The position numbers were made by a program, and so were the translations under genes. 64,000 bases of DNA from Bacteroidota bacterium (lineage in GTDB: Bacteria > Bacteroidota > Bacteroidia > Chitinophagales > Chitinophagaceae): positions 1-64,000 of the forward strand of contig JAKQEA010000190.1 in NCBI GenBank assembly GCA_029558715.1, read 5' to 3'. A model generated the notes under the pieces. It searched no databases. It was not told the DNA's origin and was given only the letters and a program-made list of their open reading frames with translations. Positions 44,379-52,686 of the stretch are shown in pieces (the first letter of the stretch is position 1; every line of letters begins with the position of its first letter).

Positions 44379-44885
44379 GTGAAAGCCAATTCAAAAAAAA
44401 CAGTCAGTCTTTTCTTCATCCTGCTTGGGGCTACCCCCTTATTGTTTATTCTTTCATCTGATATCAGAAAATGGGATATTAAGATCCGCATGAAAGAAAG
44501 AACTTCCGAGAAACAAGAATTACAAACTATTGTACTTCCTGAAAGTGAAGTTGTCTGGATGGATAAACATGAGATATATGTAAATGACAAAATGTTTGAT
44601 ATCAGCACTGTTAAACTTGAAAAAGGGATTTACACTTTTAAAGGATTATACGATGAAGAGGAAACAAAACTGGTAAAGCAGCAACAAAAACCTGTCTCGC
44701 AAAGCACAGAAAACATGAAACTTTTATCCCGGTTGTTTAAGTTTCTGCAAAATTTTTATTATAAGCAGCCTGTGCTTTGCTTTGATTTAACGCAACAACA
44801 AAACAATTACCCATCATTACAATCATCTGCAATAGTTTCACTGTACCTGAAAATAACTACTCCACCTCCACAGCTTATTTGCTAA
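44379..44885 (+). CDS. Single-pass membrane protein of the haem receptor cluster
   Basis: Taking the GTG at 44379, 22 bases after the haem-binding gene stop, the product has 168 residues: MKANSKKTVSLFFILLGATP gives a basic N-terminus and one helix, followed by a mostly hydrophilic periplasmic part with VVWMDKHEIYVNDKMFDIS and a Gln-rich tail (KQQQKPVSQSTENM). This is the arrangement of small accessory proteins encoded just before TonB receptors. I do not recognise the family. An upstream TTG at 44328 would overlap the previous gene and is less likely. Confidence 0.65.
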   Translation: MKANSKKTVSLFFILLGATPLLFILSSDIRKWDIKIRMKERTSEKQELQTIVLPESEVVWMDKHEIYVNDKMFDISTVKLEKGIYTFKGLYDEEETKLVKQQQKPVSQSTENMKLLSRLFKFLQNFYYKQPVLCFDLTQQQNNYPSLQSSAIVSLYLKITTPPPQLIC

Positions 44886-44925
44886 ACATACATAGCAAAT
44901 CACATTATTAACTAACTATATTATT

Positions 44926-47133
44926 ATGAGCAAAAAATGCTTGCTTGCTCTGTTATGCATTGTATGCATGACTGAAGCTGGCAATACCCAGGAGGATACA
45001 ACAACTGAAAAAACGTTGGGAGAGGTCATCGTATCTGTAAACAAATGGGAACAAAAACTGAATGAAGTACCCAACAAAATTGTAAAAGTCAATAGATATG
45101 ATATCTTAAAAAATAATCCCCAGACGGCGGCTGATTTATTAGGACAGACAGGTACTGTCTTCATTCAAAAAAGTCAGTTGGGTGGTGGAAGCCCGATGAT
45201 CCGTGGTTTTGCTACAAACCGTGTATTATTGGTCATTGATGGGGTTCGTATGAACAACGCTATTTACCGCAGTGGCAACCTGCAAAACATAATAAGTATT
45301 GATGCTTTGAGTACTGAAACAGCCGAAGTAATATTTGGCCCTGGTTCACTTATCTATGGCAGCGATGCCATTGGTGGTGTAATGGATTTTCATACCCTGG
45401 ATGCCCGGTTTTCAAAAGATAAAAAGATACTGGTGAAAGGAAGTGTGCTGGGCAGGTATTCAACAGCCAATAAAGAAAACACCTTTCATGCTGATATTAA
45501 TCTGGGTTGGAAAAAATGGTCGCTGTTATCATCCCTTTCTTACAGCCAGTTTGACGATTTAAAAATGGGAAAGCATGGCGGACAAGACAGCTATCTCCGG
45601 CCAGAGTATGTTGAAAGGATAAATGACAAAGACAGTATTGTGAAAAACGGCGATCCCCGCATTCAACGTTTCAGCGGATATGACCAGTTGAATTTCTTAC
45701 AAAAAATACGCTTCAGGCCAAATGAGCATTGGGATTTACAATACAGCTTTACCCATGCAAAAACAGGCGATGCCCCTCGCTACGACCGGTTGATTCAATA
45801 CCGGAACGGAGCACTGCGTTTTGCAGAATGGTATTATGGTCCCATGCTCTGGAATATGCATGCCCTGCAGATTTTGCATTCCAAAAAAACAAGTATCTAT
45901 AATGATGCCCGGTTAACAGTGGCATACCAGGGTTATGAAGAAAGCCGTATTGACCGCACAAGAGCTAACAACAATCGCAACAGGCAGGCAGAATTGGTTG
46001 ATGCCATCAGTGCCAATTGGGATGCAACAAAAAATATTGGCAACGGCCAGTTGTTTTATGGACTTGAATATGCGCACAACAAAGTTGGTTCCTTTGGAGA
46101 AAGAACCAATATCAGTACTGATGCCGTAACACCAATGGTAAGCCGTTATCCGGATGGTAGTACCTGGAGCACTACTGGTATCTATGGTAGTTATAAAATA
46201 AACCTGCATACAAAAGTAACATTGACGACAGGTTTGCGATACAGCTATAATACATTAGATGCCACTTTCGATACTACATTTATCAAGTTCCCGTACAAGA
46301 ATGCAGAACTGAGAGACGGCGCTTTGACTGGTAACGCAGGTCTTGTATTTCGACCATCAGAAGGCTGGCAATTGAATGGAAATATTTCTACTGGCTATCG
46401 TATGCCCAATGTAGATGATATTGGAAAACTGTTTGAAAGTGTGCCGGGAAATATTACCGTTCCAAATCCGGATCTAACTCCTGAATATGCCTGGAATTTT
46501 GAAATGGGTATCATAAAAAATATTCCTAATAAATTACGCATTGAGTTAAATGGTTTTCACACCGTTTTAAATAATGCTATTGTTCGTCGCCCAACCACAT
46601 TCAATGGCGCTGACAGTATTTTGTTCAATGGCGTATTAAGCCGGGTAGAAGCCTTACAAAATGTGGCAAAGGCAACCGTTTCTGGTTTTCAGGCAAGTGC
46701 AGAATTCTATTTTACCAAATTGGTATCATTGCAAACTCATGCTAACTGGATAAGTGGAAAAGAAACGGATGATGTAAAAGATGAAAAGGTACCGCTTCGT
46801 CATGCACCTCCTTTTTATGGAAGCACATTACTGCGTTGCCGCCTGAAAAAACTATTTGCAGAAGCATCGGTACAGTATAATAGTGAAATTGAAAATGCAG
46901 ACCTGGCACCTTCTGAACAGGCAAAAACAGATATTTATGCAAAAGATGCCGATGGCAAACCTTACTCACCGGGATGGTATGCATTGAACCTGAAAGCCTC
47001 TTACCAGGTATCAGGTAATTTGCTGGTAACAGCTGGTTGGGAAAACATAACTAACCAACGGTATCGTCCTTATTCGTCCGGCATAGTGGCTGCTGGCTCT
47101 AATTTTATTATTTCTTTGAGAGCTTCGCTTTAA
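44926..47133 (+). CDS. TonB-dependent receptor, haem/haemoglobin type
   Basis: This is a 735-residue outer-membrane receptor with a signal peptide (to about residue 21) and a plug domain: LGEVIVSVNKWEQKLNEVP, GGSPMIRGFATNRVLLVIDG and VRMNNAIYRSGNLQNI. The last two segments are those of haem/haemoglobin receptors (HmuR/HemR group). An NPDL box (VPNPDLTPEYAWNFEMG) lies in the barrel, as in the FRAP/NPDL pair of such receptors. The C-terminus is NFIISLRASL. It would import haem or a haem complex using TonB energy. It follows the small membrane gene by 40 bases and precedes the PepSY gene by 44 bases. Confidence 0.88.
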   Translation: MSKKCLLALLCIVCMTEAGNTQEDTTTEKTLGEVIVSVNKWEQKLNEVPNKIVKVNRYDILKNNPQTAADLLGQTGTVFIQKSQLGGGSPMIRGFATNRVLLVIDGVRMNNAIYRSGNLQNIISIDALSTETAEVIFGPGSLIYGSDAIGGVMDFHTLDARFSKDKKILVKGSVLGRYSTANKENTFHADINLGWKKWSLLSSLSYSQFDDLKMGKHGGQDSYLRPEYVERINDKDSIVKNGDPRIQRFSGYDQLNFLQKIRFRPNEHWDLQYSFTHAKTGDAPRYDRLIQYRNGALRFAEWYYGPMLWNMHALQILHSKKTSIYNDARLTVAYQGYEESRIDRTRANNNRNRQAELVDAISANWDATKNIGNGQLFYGLEYAHNKVGSFGERTNISTDAVTPMVSRYPDGSTWSTTGIYGSYKINLHTKVTLTTGLRYSYNTLDATFDTTFIKFPYKNAELRDGALTGNAGLVFRPSEGWQLNGNISTGYRMPNVDDIGKLFESVPGNITVPNPDLTPEYAWNFEMGIIKNIPNKLRIELNGFHTVLNNAIVRRPTTFNGADSILFNGVLSRVEALQNVAKATVSGFQASAEFYFTKLVSLQTHANWISGKETDDVKDEKVPLRHAPPFYGSTLLRCRLKKLFAEASVQYNSEIENADLAPSEQAKTDIYAKDADGKPYSPGWYALNLKASYQVSGNLLVTAGWENITNQRYRPYSSGIVAAGSNFIISLRASL

Positions 47134-47177
47134 CCAAAGAAGGGTTTGTATAAAAGCAAGCCCTTAATTTTTTAATT

Positions 47178-47750
47178 ATGAGCAATACTAAACAACAAGC
47201 TAAATGGATTCGCTGGCTCCGCTGGCTACACCGGAAGATTGCTATTTTCTTATTTGTTTTTTTCCTTGTCATTTCTATCACCGGGTTATTACTCGGCATA
47301 AAGAAACAAACGGGGTTACTAGCTCCAACCCGAAAAGGAACTTCCGCTAATCTCTCTACCTGGCTTAGTGTGGATAGTTTACACAAAAAAGCAATTGGTT
47401 ATCTTCAGGATTCCGTGTCAAAAAGCCTTTCTATTGATCTTGACAGAATCGATATCAGGCCTGATAAAGGCACTGTGAAATTCATATTCAAAGATCATTT
47501 TAATGGGCTCCAGTTAGATGGTACTACAGGACAGTTGCTTCAGGTGGAAAAAAGAAGAAGTGATTTTATTGAAAAGCTACATGATGGATCTATACTGGAT
47601 AAGATATTCGGGACCGATGGCGATCAGATAAAAGTCAGTTATACGGTTATCATGGCACTTAGCCTTCTAATGCTTATACTTTCCGGCCTGTGGCTCTGGT
47701 ATGGCCCCAAAAGGCTTAGAAAAAGCCGTATCCGCCAGACCCAAGGATAG
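47178..47750 (+). CDS. PepSY-associated TM domain protein
   Basis: The 190-residue product has an N-terminal helix following RWLRWLHRKIAIFLFVFFLV, a periplasmic PepSY-like part (about 60-150) and a C-terminal helix (VIMALSLLMLILSGLWLW) ending in a basic tail. PepSY_TM proteins are often encoded with TonB receptors for siderophores or haem and may act as inner-membrane ferric reductases. It has the usual context but is a short form (many have 350-500 residues with four helices). Confidence 0.85.
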   Translation: MSNTKQQAKWIRWLRWLHRKIAIFLFVFFLVISITGLLLGIKKQTGLLAPTRKGTSANLSTWLSVDSLHKKAIGYLQDSVSKSLSIDLDRIDIRPDKGTVKFIFKDHFNGLQLDGTTGQLLQVEKRRSDFIEKLHDGSILDKIFGTDGDQIKVSYTVIMALSLLMLILSGLWLWYGPKRLRKSRIRQTQG

Positions 47751-47873
47751 CCAATGCGTAAAAATCCTAAACCCAGAGGGGGTCGTTATCTGTTACTTTG
47801 CTCTAAATTTTACAATTTGGTGCAGCAATCGTACGGAAAAAATGTCTAATTTACAGGCAACCAAAGGGTAGTT

Positions 47874-48458
47874 ATGACCGAGGAAGCCATATTACAAGGT
47901 TGTTTAAAAAATGATGCCACAGCCCAACGGGAGTTGTATAACAGGTACAGCCCCAAAATGCTGGCAGTGTGTTATCGTTTTGCTCACAACCGGGAAGACG
48001 CTGAGGATATGCTTCAGGAAGGTTTTATCAAGGTGTTCCTGCAGATTCACACCTTTGAAAATCGGGGAGCTTTTGAAGGATGGGTTCGGCGAATCATAGT
48101 TCATACCTGCATCAATATCCTCAAAAAGAATAAGAAGTTCAATGAAAGTGTTGATATAATACATGCCACCGGGGTGCAGATCAGAGAAGAAAGTGTGCCA
48201 GCAATTATTCAGGCAAAACAGGTTGTGGAATGTATAAGGCTTTTACCGATAGGCTATAGAACTGTATTGAACCTGTATGCAGTGGAAGGTTACAGCCACC
48301 GGGAAATTGCCAATATGCTCGATATAGAAGAGAGCACCAGCCGCAGCCAATATACCAGGGCGAAAGCTATGCTTGAAGATATTTTGATCCGTAAAAGAAT
48401 ATTATTACAAAAACCAAAACATGAAAATAATTGGCTTGCTGCTGTTAGCCAGAGATAA
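47874..48458 (+). CDS. ECF-type RNA polymerase sigma factor
   Basis: The 194-residue product has sigma-70 region 2 (LYNRYSPKMLAVCYRFAHNREDAEDMLQEGFIKVF in two pieces; the DAEDMLQEGF part binds core polymerase) and region 4 (LPIGYRTVLNLYAVEGYSHREIANMLDIEESTSRSQ), with no region 1 or 3. The C-terminus extends with a basic stretch. It directs RNA polymerase to a regulon set by an extracytoplasmic signal. The next gene, 31 bases downstream, is a probable cognate anti-sigma/OMP fusion. Confidence 0.93.
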   Translation: MTEEAILQGCLKNDATAQRELYNRYSPKMLAVCYRFAHNREDAEDMLQEGFIKVFLQIHTFENRGAFEGWVRRIIVHTCINILKKNKKFNESVDIIHATGVQIREESVPAIIQAKQVVECIRLLPIGYRTVLNLYAVEGYSHREIANMLDIEESTSRSQYTRAKAMLEDILIRKRILLQKPKHENNWLAAVSQR

Positions 48459-48489
48459 ATTTAAAAGTACCCTTAATTGCTGACTGGTT

Positions 48490-49944
48490 ATGGAGAGTAA
48501 TTTTAATAATAGAGATTTTGAGCGGTTCCTGAAGCAAAATGCTGACCAGTACCGGATGTTTCCATCTGAGAATGTATGGAAAGGCATCCACAGTACATTA
48601 CATACCCGCAGAAGATGGTACGGTATAGGTCTTGCCCTTCTCCTCCTTACCACAGGTGCTGTGACCTGGGTAATGCTAACCAGCAGCCCATCTTCAAAGG
48701 AAAATGAACTGGCTGCTAATAAGCAGGTGATAGTTCCGGTTAAAAAAATACAAAAGGAACAACAACCAATTGTAATTACTCCTCTTAAAAAGAAAGATAT
48801 AGATGAAGAAATATTAATAGCCTCTCCGGGTAACCACCAGAAAAATCTTTTTTTGGCCACCCCTATAGTTGAAGATCAAGATAATAAGTTGACAGAATTA
48901 CAAAAAACAAATGCTGTTATTCCGATTTCCAATTCACCGGGCAGCCTTCCTGCTACAATAGCATCAGTTCCTTCTCCTGTGTCTAAAGTAAATACTTCCG
49001 GAAATAATAGGGCAGCTGTTAAGGCAGAAACACCAAAACATAATGTCGCTGTTAATATAGTTCCGGCTATCATTAATGAAGAAAAAATTGATCAACCCTC
49101 TCTTGTCCCTGCTGAAAATAATAAAACTGACGAGGTAAGCACAGCAGCGCAAAAAGATATATACCCTTTGAGTATCGAAAGTGTTATTAATTCTTATAAA
49201 AGCAGTAGAAAATCAAAGAGATTATCCTGGCAGGTTTACTTTACACCTACTATCAGCTATAGGGAATTAAAAGAAAATAAGCAATTTATTAACGCTGCAC
49301 GTTCAAATCTTACTTCTACTTCTGTAGTATTTTCTCCGGATTTAAATAGCATCGTTACACATAAACCGGACCTGGGATTTCAATTAGGATTTTCTACTGG
49401 CTATCCTCTCTCTAAAAAAATAAGACTTATAAGTGGCCTGCAATTTAACGTAAGTAAATACGATATAAGGGCCTACAACTATCCGGGTGAAGTTGCCACC
49501 ATTGCACTAAGTACGGCCAGTGGGGCTACCAGTACGGTTTCCACTATCACTAACTATCGTAGCGCAGGCGGTAGTAAGGCAAACTGGCTTCGCAATCTTT
49601 ATGTCTCTGCGTCAGCGCCTATTGGCGTTGAGCTAAAACTTGCTAGTAATAAGAAAACATATTGGGGTGTTAGCGGTACTGTTCAACCCACCTATGTATT
49701 GGGCAATACAGCCTATGTCATTTCAACGGATTATAAGAATTACGCAGAAATACCATCTTTGACCCGAAAGTGGAATATTAATACAGGCTTTGAAGCCTTT
49801 GCCGGCTTCTCTGTAGGGAAAACAGACTGGAGAGTGGGTCCGCAAGTTCGTTATCAAACCATGTCAAGCTTTAAAAAAGAATACCCTGTTCGAGAATATC
49901 TTTTTGATTTTGGTTTAAAAATGGGCATAATGCTCAAAAAGTAA
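48490..49944 (+). CDS. Anti-sigma-like inner-membrane anchor fused to outer-membrane beta-barrel domain
   Basis: The 484-residue product has a soluble N-terminus (residues 1-41, NNRDFERFLKQNADQYRMFP, VWKGIHSTLHTRRR) followed by one membrane helix (about 44-63), as in anti-sigma factors. A 180-residue low-complexity Lys/Pro/Ser/Asn linker follows, then from about 244 a beta-rich domain (WQVYFTPTISYRELKEN) with alternating strands to the end, of the OMP_b-brl/porin type. The design would tie a cytoplasmic sigma-binding part to the outer membrane. It sits directly after the ECF sigma factor. Confidence 0.7.
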   Translation: MESNFNNRDFERFLKQNADQYRMFPSENVWKGIHSTLHTRRRWYGIGLALLLLTTGAVTWVMLTSSPSSKENELAANKQVIVPVKKIQKEQQPIVITPLKKKDIDEEILIASPGNHQKNLFLATPIVEDQDNKLTELQKTNAVIPISNSPGSLPATIASVPSPVSKVNTSGNNRAAVKAETPKHNVAVNIVPAIINEEKIDQPSLVPAENNKTDEVSTAAQKDIYPLSIESVINSYKSSRKSKRLSWQVYFTPTISYRELKENKQFINAARSNLTSTSVVFSPDLNSIVTHKPDLGFQLGFSTGYPLSKKIRLISGLQFNVSKYDIRAYNYPGEVATIALSTASGATSTVSTITNYRSAGGSKANWLRNLYVSASAPIGVELKLASNKKTYWGVSGTVQPTYVLGNTAYVISTDYKNYAEIPSLTRKWNINTGFEAFAGFSVGKTDWRVGPQVRYQTMSSFKKEYPVREYLFDFGLKMGIMLKK

Positions 49945-49972
49945 AACTGACACTAACTGCCGCTTTGCTTAG

Positions 49973-50003
49973 AATATCCCGTCTGCTAACCAGGCGGGAT
50001 ATT
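49973..50003 (+). terminator. Intrinsic terminator after the sigma-factor unit
   Basis: A 9-bp stem (AATATCCCG / CGGGATATT) with a 13-base loop is followed by a T-rich tail (TTTGCTTTCTGTTTGTTTT). The tail is interrupted, so it may be moderate in strength. Confidence 0.6.
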
Positions 50004-50050
50004 TGCTTTCTGTTTGTTTTCAATAACCGTGTTTACGCTAATTTTAGGCC

Positions 50051-50632
50051 ATGAAACAATATTTCCGATTAGTACTGGCTGTTGCAGTCCTTTCATCCGC
50101 TTGCAAGGAAAAAGAAAAGGAAGATGAAAAAAAATTCATCTCTGTATTATCGTTAATAGAAAAACAAGTGGCACATATAGATACATCGCTTTATGCCATT
50201 ACGAAATATGTCATTAAAGACAGCCTGCATATTGATACCCTGTATATTCCAAGGGAGGAGTTTCGCTCTGTGGCAAAGGACTTTTTAGAAATCCCTGACC
50301 TGTCTGCAAAAAAAGTCGCAAAACGTTATAAAGAAGAAACCCGTTACGATGAACTGCTCAATCGTGTTATCATCAGTTATATTCCAGTAAACCCCGAAAA
50401 GGAAGAAATACAAAAACAGGAAATCCTTGTAACGCCAAATATAGCGACTGGTGACAAAGTCAATACGATTTTAATCAGCCGGGTCATCAATAACAGGGAT
50501 GGGTTTTTACAAAAAGAAATGCTCTGGCAAATGGATAAAAGTTTCCAGATGGTAACTTCCACGCAAAAGCCCGGGCAACCTGAAGTAATAACTACAACTA
50601 AAGTGACCTGGAACGAGGAAGATGATCAATGA
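50051..50632 (+). CDS. Lipoprotein of unknown function upstream of uvrC
   Basis: The 193-residue product has a lipoprotein signal ending VLSSAC (lipidated Cys18), then a Lys/Glu run (KEKEKEDEKK). The mature part is mixed alpha/beta with IDTSLYAITKYV and a Thr-rich end. I do not recognise the family, though proteins of this size, with IDTSL near the start, occur in Bacteroidota upstream of uvrC. Its stop overlaps the uvrC start by four bases (ATGA), so the two genes are co-translated. Confidence 0.75.
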   Translation: MKQYFRLVLAVAVLSSACKEKEKEDEKKFISVLSLIEKQVAHIDTSLYAITKYVIKDSLHIDTLYIPREEFRSVAKDFLEIPDLSAKKVAKRYKEETRYDELLNRVIISYIPVNPEKEEIQKQEILVTPNIATGDKVNTILISRVINNRDGFLQKEMLWQMDKSFQMVTSTQKPGQPEVITTTKVTWNEEDDQ

Positions 50633-52437
50633 CGGCTTCAGAATTTCAACATATAGCCACCAGTATACCTGCACAACCAGGCATTTATAAATACTTTGAT
50701 AACAATGATGAACTGCTCTATGTAGGCAAAGCAAAGCATTTGCGTAAACGGGTAAGCTCTTACTTTTCAAAAACTTTTACCAGCTATAAAACCTATGAAC
50801 TGGTTCAGCGGATTGCCAGGATTGAGTTTACCATTGTTAGCTCAGAGCAGGATGCCTTCTTGCTTGAAAATACCTTAATCAAGCAATTTCAGCCCAGGTT
50901 CAACATAAACCTGAAGGACGATAAGACCTATCCTTTCATCGTTATTAAGAATGAGCCTTTTCCAAGAGTGTTTCTTACCCGGAAAAAAGTCAATGACGGC
51001 TCCGAGTACCTGGGACCCTATACGTCTGTTAAAAAGGTAAGGGAATTACTGGAGTTCATTAAACAAACAATACAGCTCAGAAATTGCTCCCTGAATCTTT
51101 CCGAGACCAATATTAAAAAAGAGAAGTACAAAGTTTGTCTGGAGTATCATTTAGGTAATTGCAAAGGACCATGCGAGGGGCTGCAAACCGCTGATGATTA
51201 TATAGAAAACCTTATTCAACTTAAAAACCTGCTTCGGGGAAACCTGGCGCCGGTTATACGTCATTTCAAAGAGGAAATGAAGAAACTGGCAGCCGAACTT
51301 GCTTTTGAAAAAGCCTCGCTGGTAAAAAAGAAGATCGATTTTTTAGAGAATTATCAGTCACGATCTATAGTTGCCAATACCAAAACTGGCAGTATAGATG
51401 TTTTCTCTATACTAAAAGAAAAAGAAATTGCCTATGTAAATTACCTGATGGTTAGAAATGGGGCGATCATACAAACACAAACTAATAAAGTAGAAACCCA
51501 TCTTGATGAAGAACCGGAAGAAATATTAAGCTTCTCAGTGGCACAATTGCGAGATACATTTAATAGCGATGCTGCCGAAATAATAGTTCCATTCAATATT
51601 GATTACCCACAGAATGAAGTTATTGTGACTGTTCCAAAAGGTGGTGACAAGAAAAAACTTTTAGCACTTTCGGAGAAAAACGCCAATCATTTTATTGAGG
51701 AATTAAAAGCCAAAGAAAGACTAAAGCTTAATATCAAGAATGCTGATATGTTTAAAGTGCTTGAGCAGCTGCAGAAAGATTTGCAATTACAGGATATGCC
51801 TGTTCATATTGAGTGTTTTGATAATTCTAATTTCCAGGGTAGTTACCCGGTTTCCGCCATGGTATGCTTCAAAAATGGTGTACCTAGTAAGAATGACTAC
51901 AGAAAATTCAACGTTAAAACCGTGGAGGGCATTAATGATTTTGCGACCATGAAAGAGGCTGTTTTCAGGCGATATAAAAGAGTCAAAGATGAAGGACAGT
52001 CTTTCCCACAATTAGTGATTATTGATGGCGGCAAAGGCCAGTTAAACGCTGCCAATGAGGCTATAGCAGAACTGGGCCTGAATGGAAAAACTACTCTTAT
52101 GGGTCTTGCAAAAAATGAGGAGGAGATATTTTTTACAGGTGACACAAGCTCCCTTAAATTGCCTTACAACGGCAGCAGCCTGAAAATAATCAGGAGGATC
52201 CGTGATGAAGTGCATCGTTTCGGCATCACTTTTCACCGGCAAAAAAGAAGCAAAGGCACCTTTAAAAATGAATTAGAAGAAATTCATGGAATCGGTAAAT
52301 CAACAGCTGATATACTGATGAAAGAGTTTAAATCAGTAAAAAAAATAAGGGAAATGAGTGAGGAAAAATTAGCTGCAATAATAGGCAGATCAAAGGCCCG
52401 GATCCTTATTGAGTATTATCAAAAACAAATTTCCTGA
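50629..52437 (+). CDS. uvrC: UvrABC system protein C (excinuclease subunit)
   Basis: The 602-residue product has the GIY-YIG nuclease at residues about 15-95 (PGIYKYFDNNDELLYVGKAK), a short Cys-rich segment (CLEYHLGNCKGPCEG), the UVR domain near 205-240, the RNase H-like nuclease (HIECFDNSNFQGSYPVSAMV, LVIIDGGKGQLNAA) and a C-terminal helix-hairpin-helix (EEIHGIGKSTADILM). UvrC makes both incisions around bulky DNA lesions recognised by UvrAB. It is co-translated with the upstream lipoprotein gene. Confidence 0.98.
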   Translation: MTASEFQHIATSIPAQPGIYKYFDNNDELLYVGKAKHLRKRVSSYFSKTFTSYKTYELVQRIARIEFTIVSSEQDAFLLENTLIKQFQPRFNINLKDDKTYPFIVIKNEPFPRVFLTRKKVNDGSEYLGPYTSVKKVRELLEFIKQTIQLRNCSLNLSETNIKKEKYKVCLEYHLGNCKGPCEGLQTADDYIENLIQLKNLLRGNLAPVIRHFKEEMKKLAAELAFEKASLVKKKIDFLENYQSRSIVANTKTGSIDVFSILKEKEIAYVNYLMVRNGAIIQTQTNKVETHLDEEPEEILSFSVAQLRDTFNSDAAEIIVPFNIDYPQNEVIVTVPKGGDKKKLLALSEKNANHFIEELKAKERLKLNIKNADMFKVLEQLQKDLQLQDMPVHIECFDNSNFQGSYPVSAMVCFKNGVPSKNDYRKFNVKTVEGINDFATMKEAVFRRYKRVKDEGQSFPQLVIIDGGKGQLNAANEAIAELGLNGKTTLMGLAKNEEEIFFTGDTSSLKLPYNGSSLKIIRRIRDEVHRFGITFHRQKRSKGTFKNELEEIHGIGKSTADILMKEFKSVKKIREMSEEKLAAIIGRSKARILIEYYQKQIS

Positions 52438-52474
52438 AGCACTTGAATATTCTGTTTTTCACTCGACCAGGGGC

Positions 52475-52515
52475 AAAAAAAATGGGGCCGGAATAGAAAT
52501 TCAGCCCCGTTTTTA
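52475..52515. terminator. Bidirectional terminator behind uvrC
   Basis: A GGGGC/GCCCC stem extended by GAAT/ATTC, with a small bulge, is followed by GTTTTT on the plus strand and ATTTTTTTT on the minus strand. On plus it ends uvrC. On minus it would end a short transcript starting in this gap. Confidence 0.8.
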
Positions 52516-52537
52516 AAATCCAATATCCTATGAAAAA
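52475..52537 (-). ncRNA. Candidate small RNA between uvrC and gldN
   Basis: On the minus strand a TACTTTCG box (52544-52551, one base off TAnnTTTG) precedes, by about 60 bases, a hairpin with eight T (52475-52508). Both gldN and uvrC have other terminators, so a separate RNA of about 63 bases is possible. No -33 element is visible. The other reading is a 30-codon plus-strand ORF at 52530-52622. Evidence is limited to signals in the sequence. Confidence 0.35.
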
Positions 52538-52631
52538 CCAAGACGAAAGTACAACTTTTATCCAATTATCCTATAGGACTTTTACGATTTTCGAAACTTT
52601 TTTTCTTCTAATACTGAGCTAGTTATACGAC

Positions 52632-52658
52632 AAAAAAGCCCCTTAACAGGGGCTTTTT
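52632..52658. terminator. Terminator downstream of gldN
   Basis: AGCCCC-TTAACA-GGGGCT is flanked by A and T runs, symmetric in both directions. On the minus strand it ends the gldKLMN transcript 29 bases after the gldN stop. Confidence 0.9.
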
Positions 52659-52686
52659 GATTGATGTTTAAACAAACAATAAGGTA

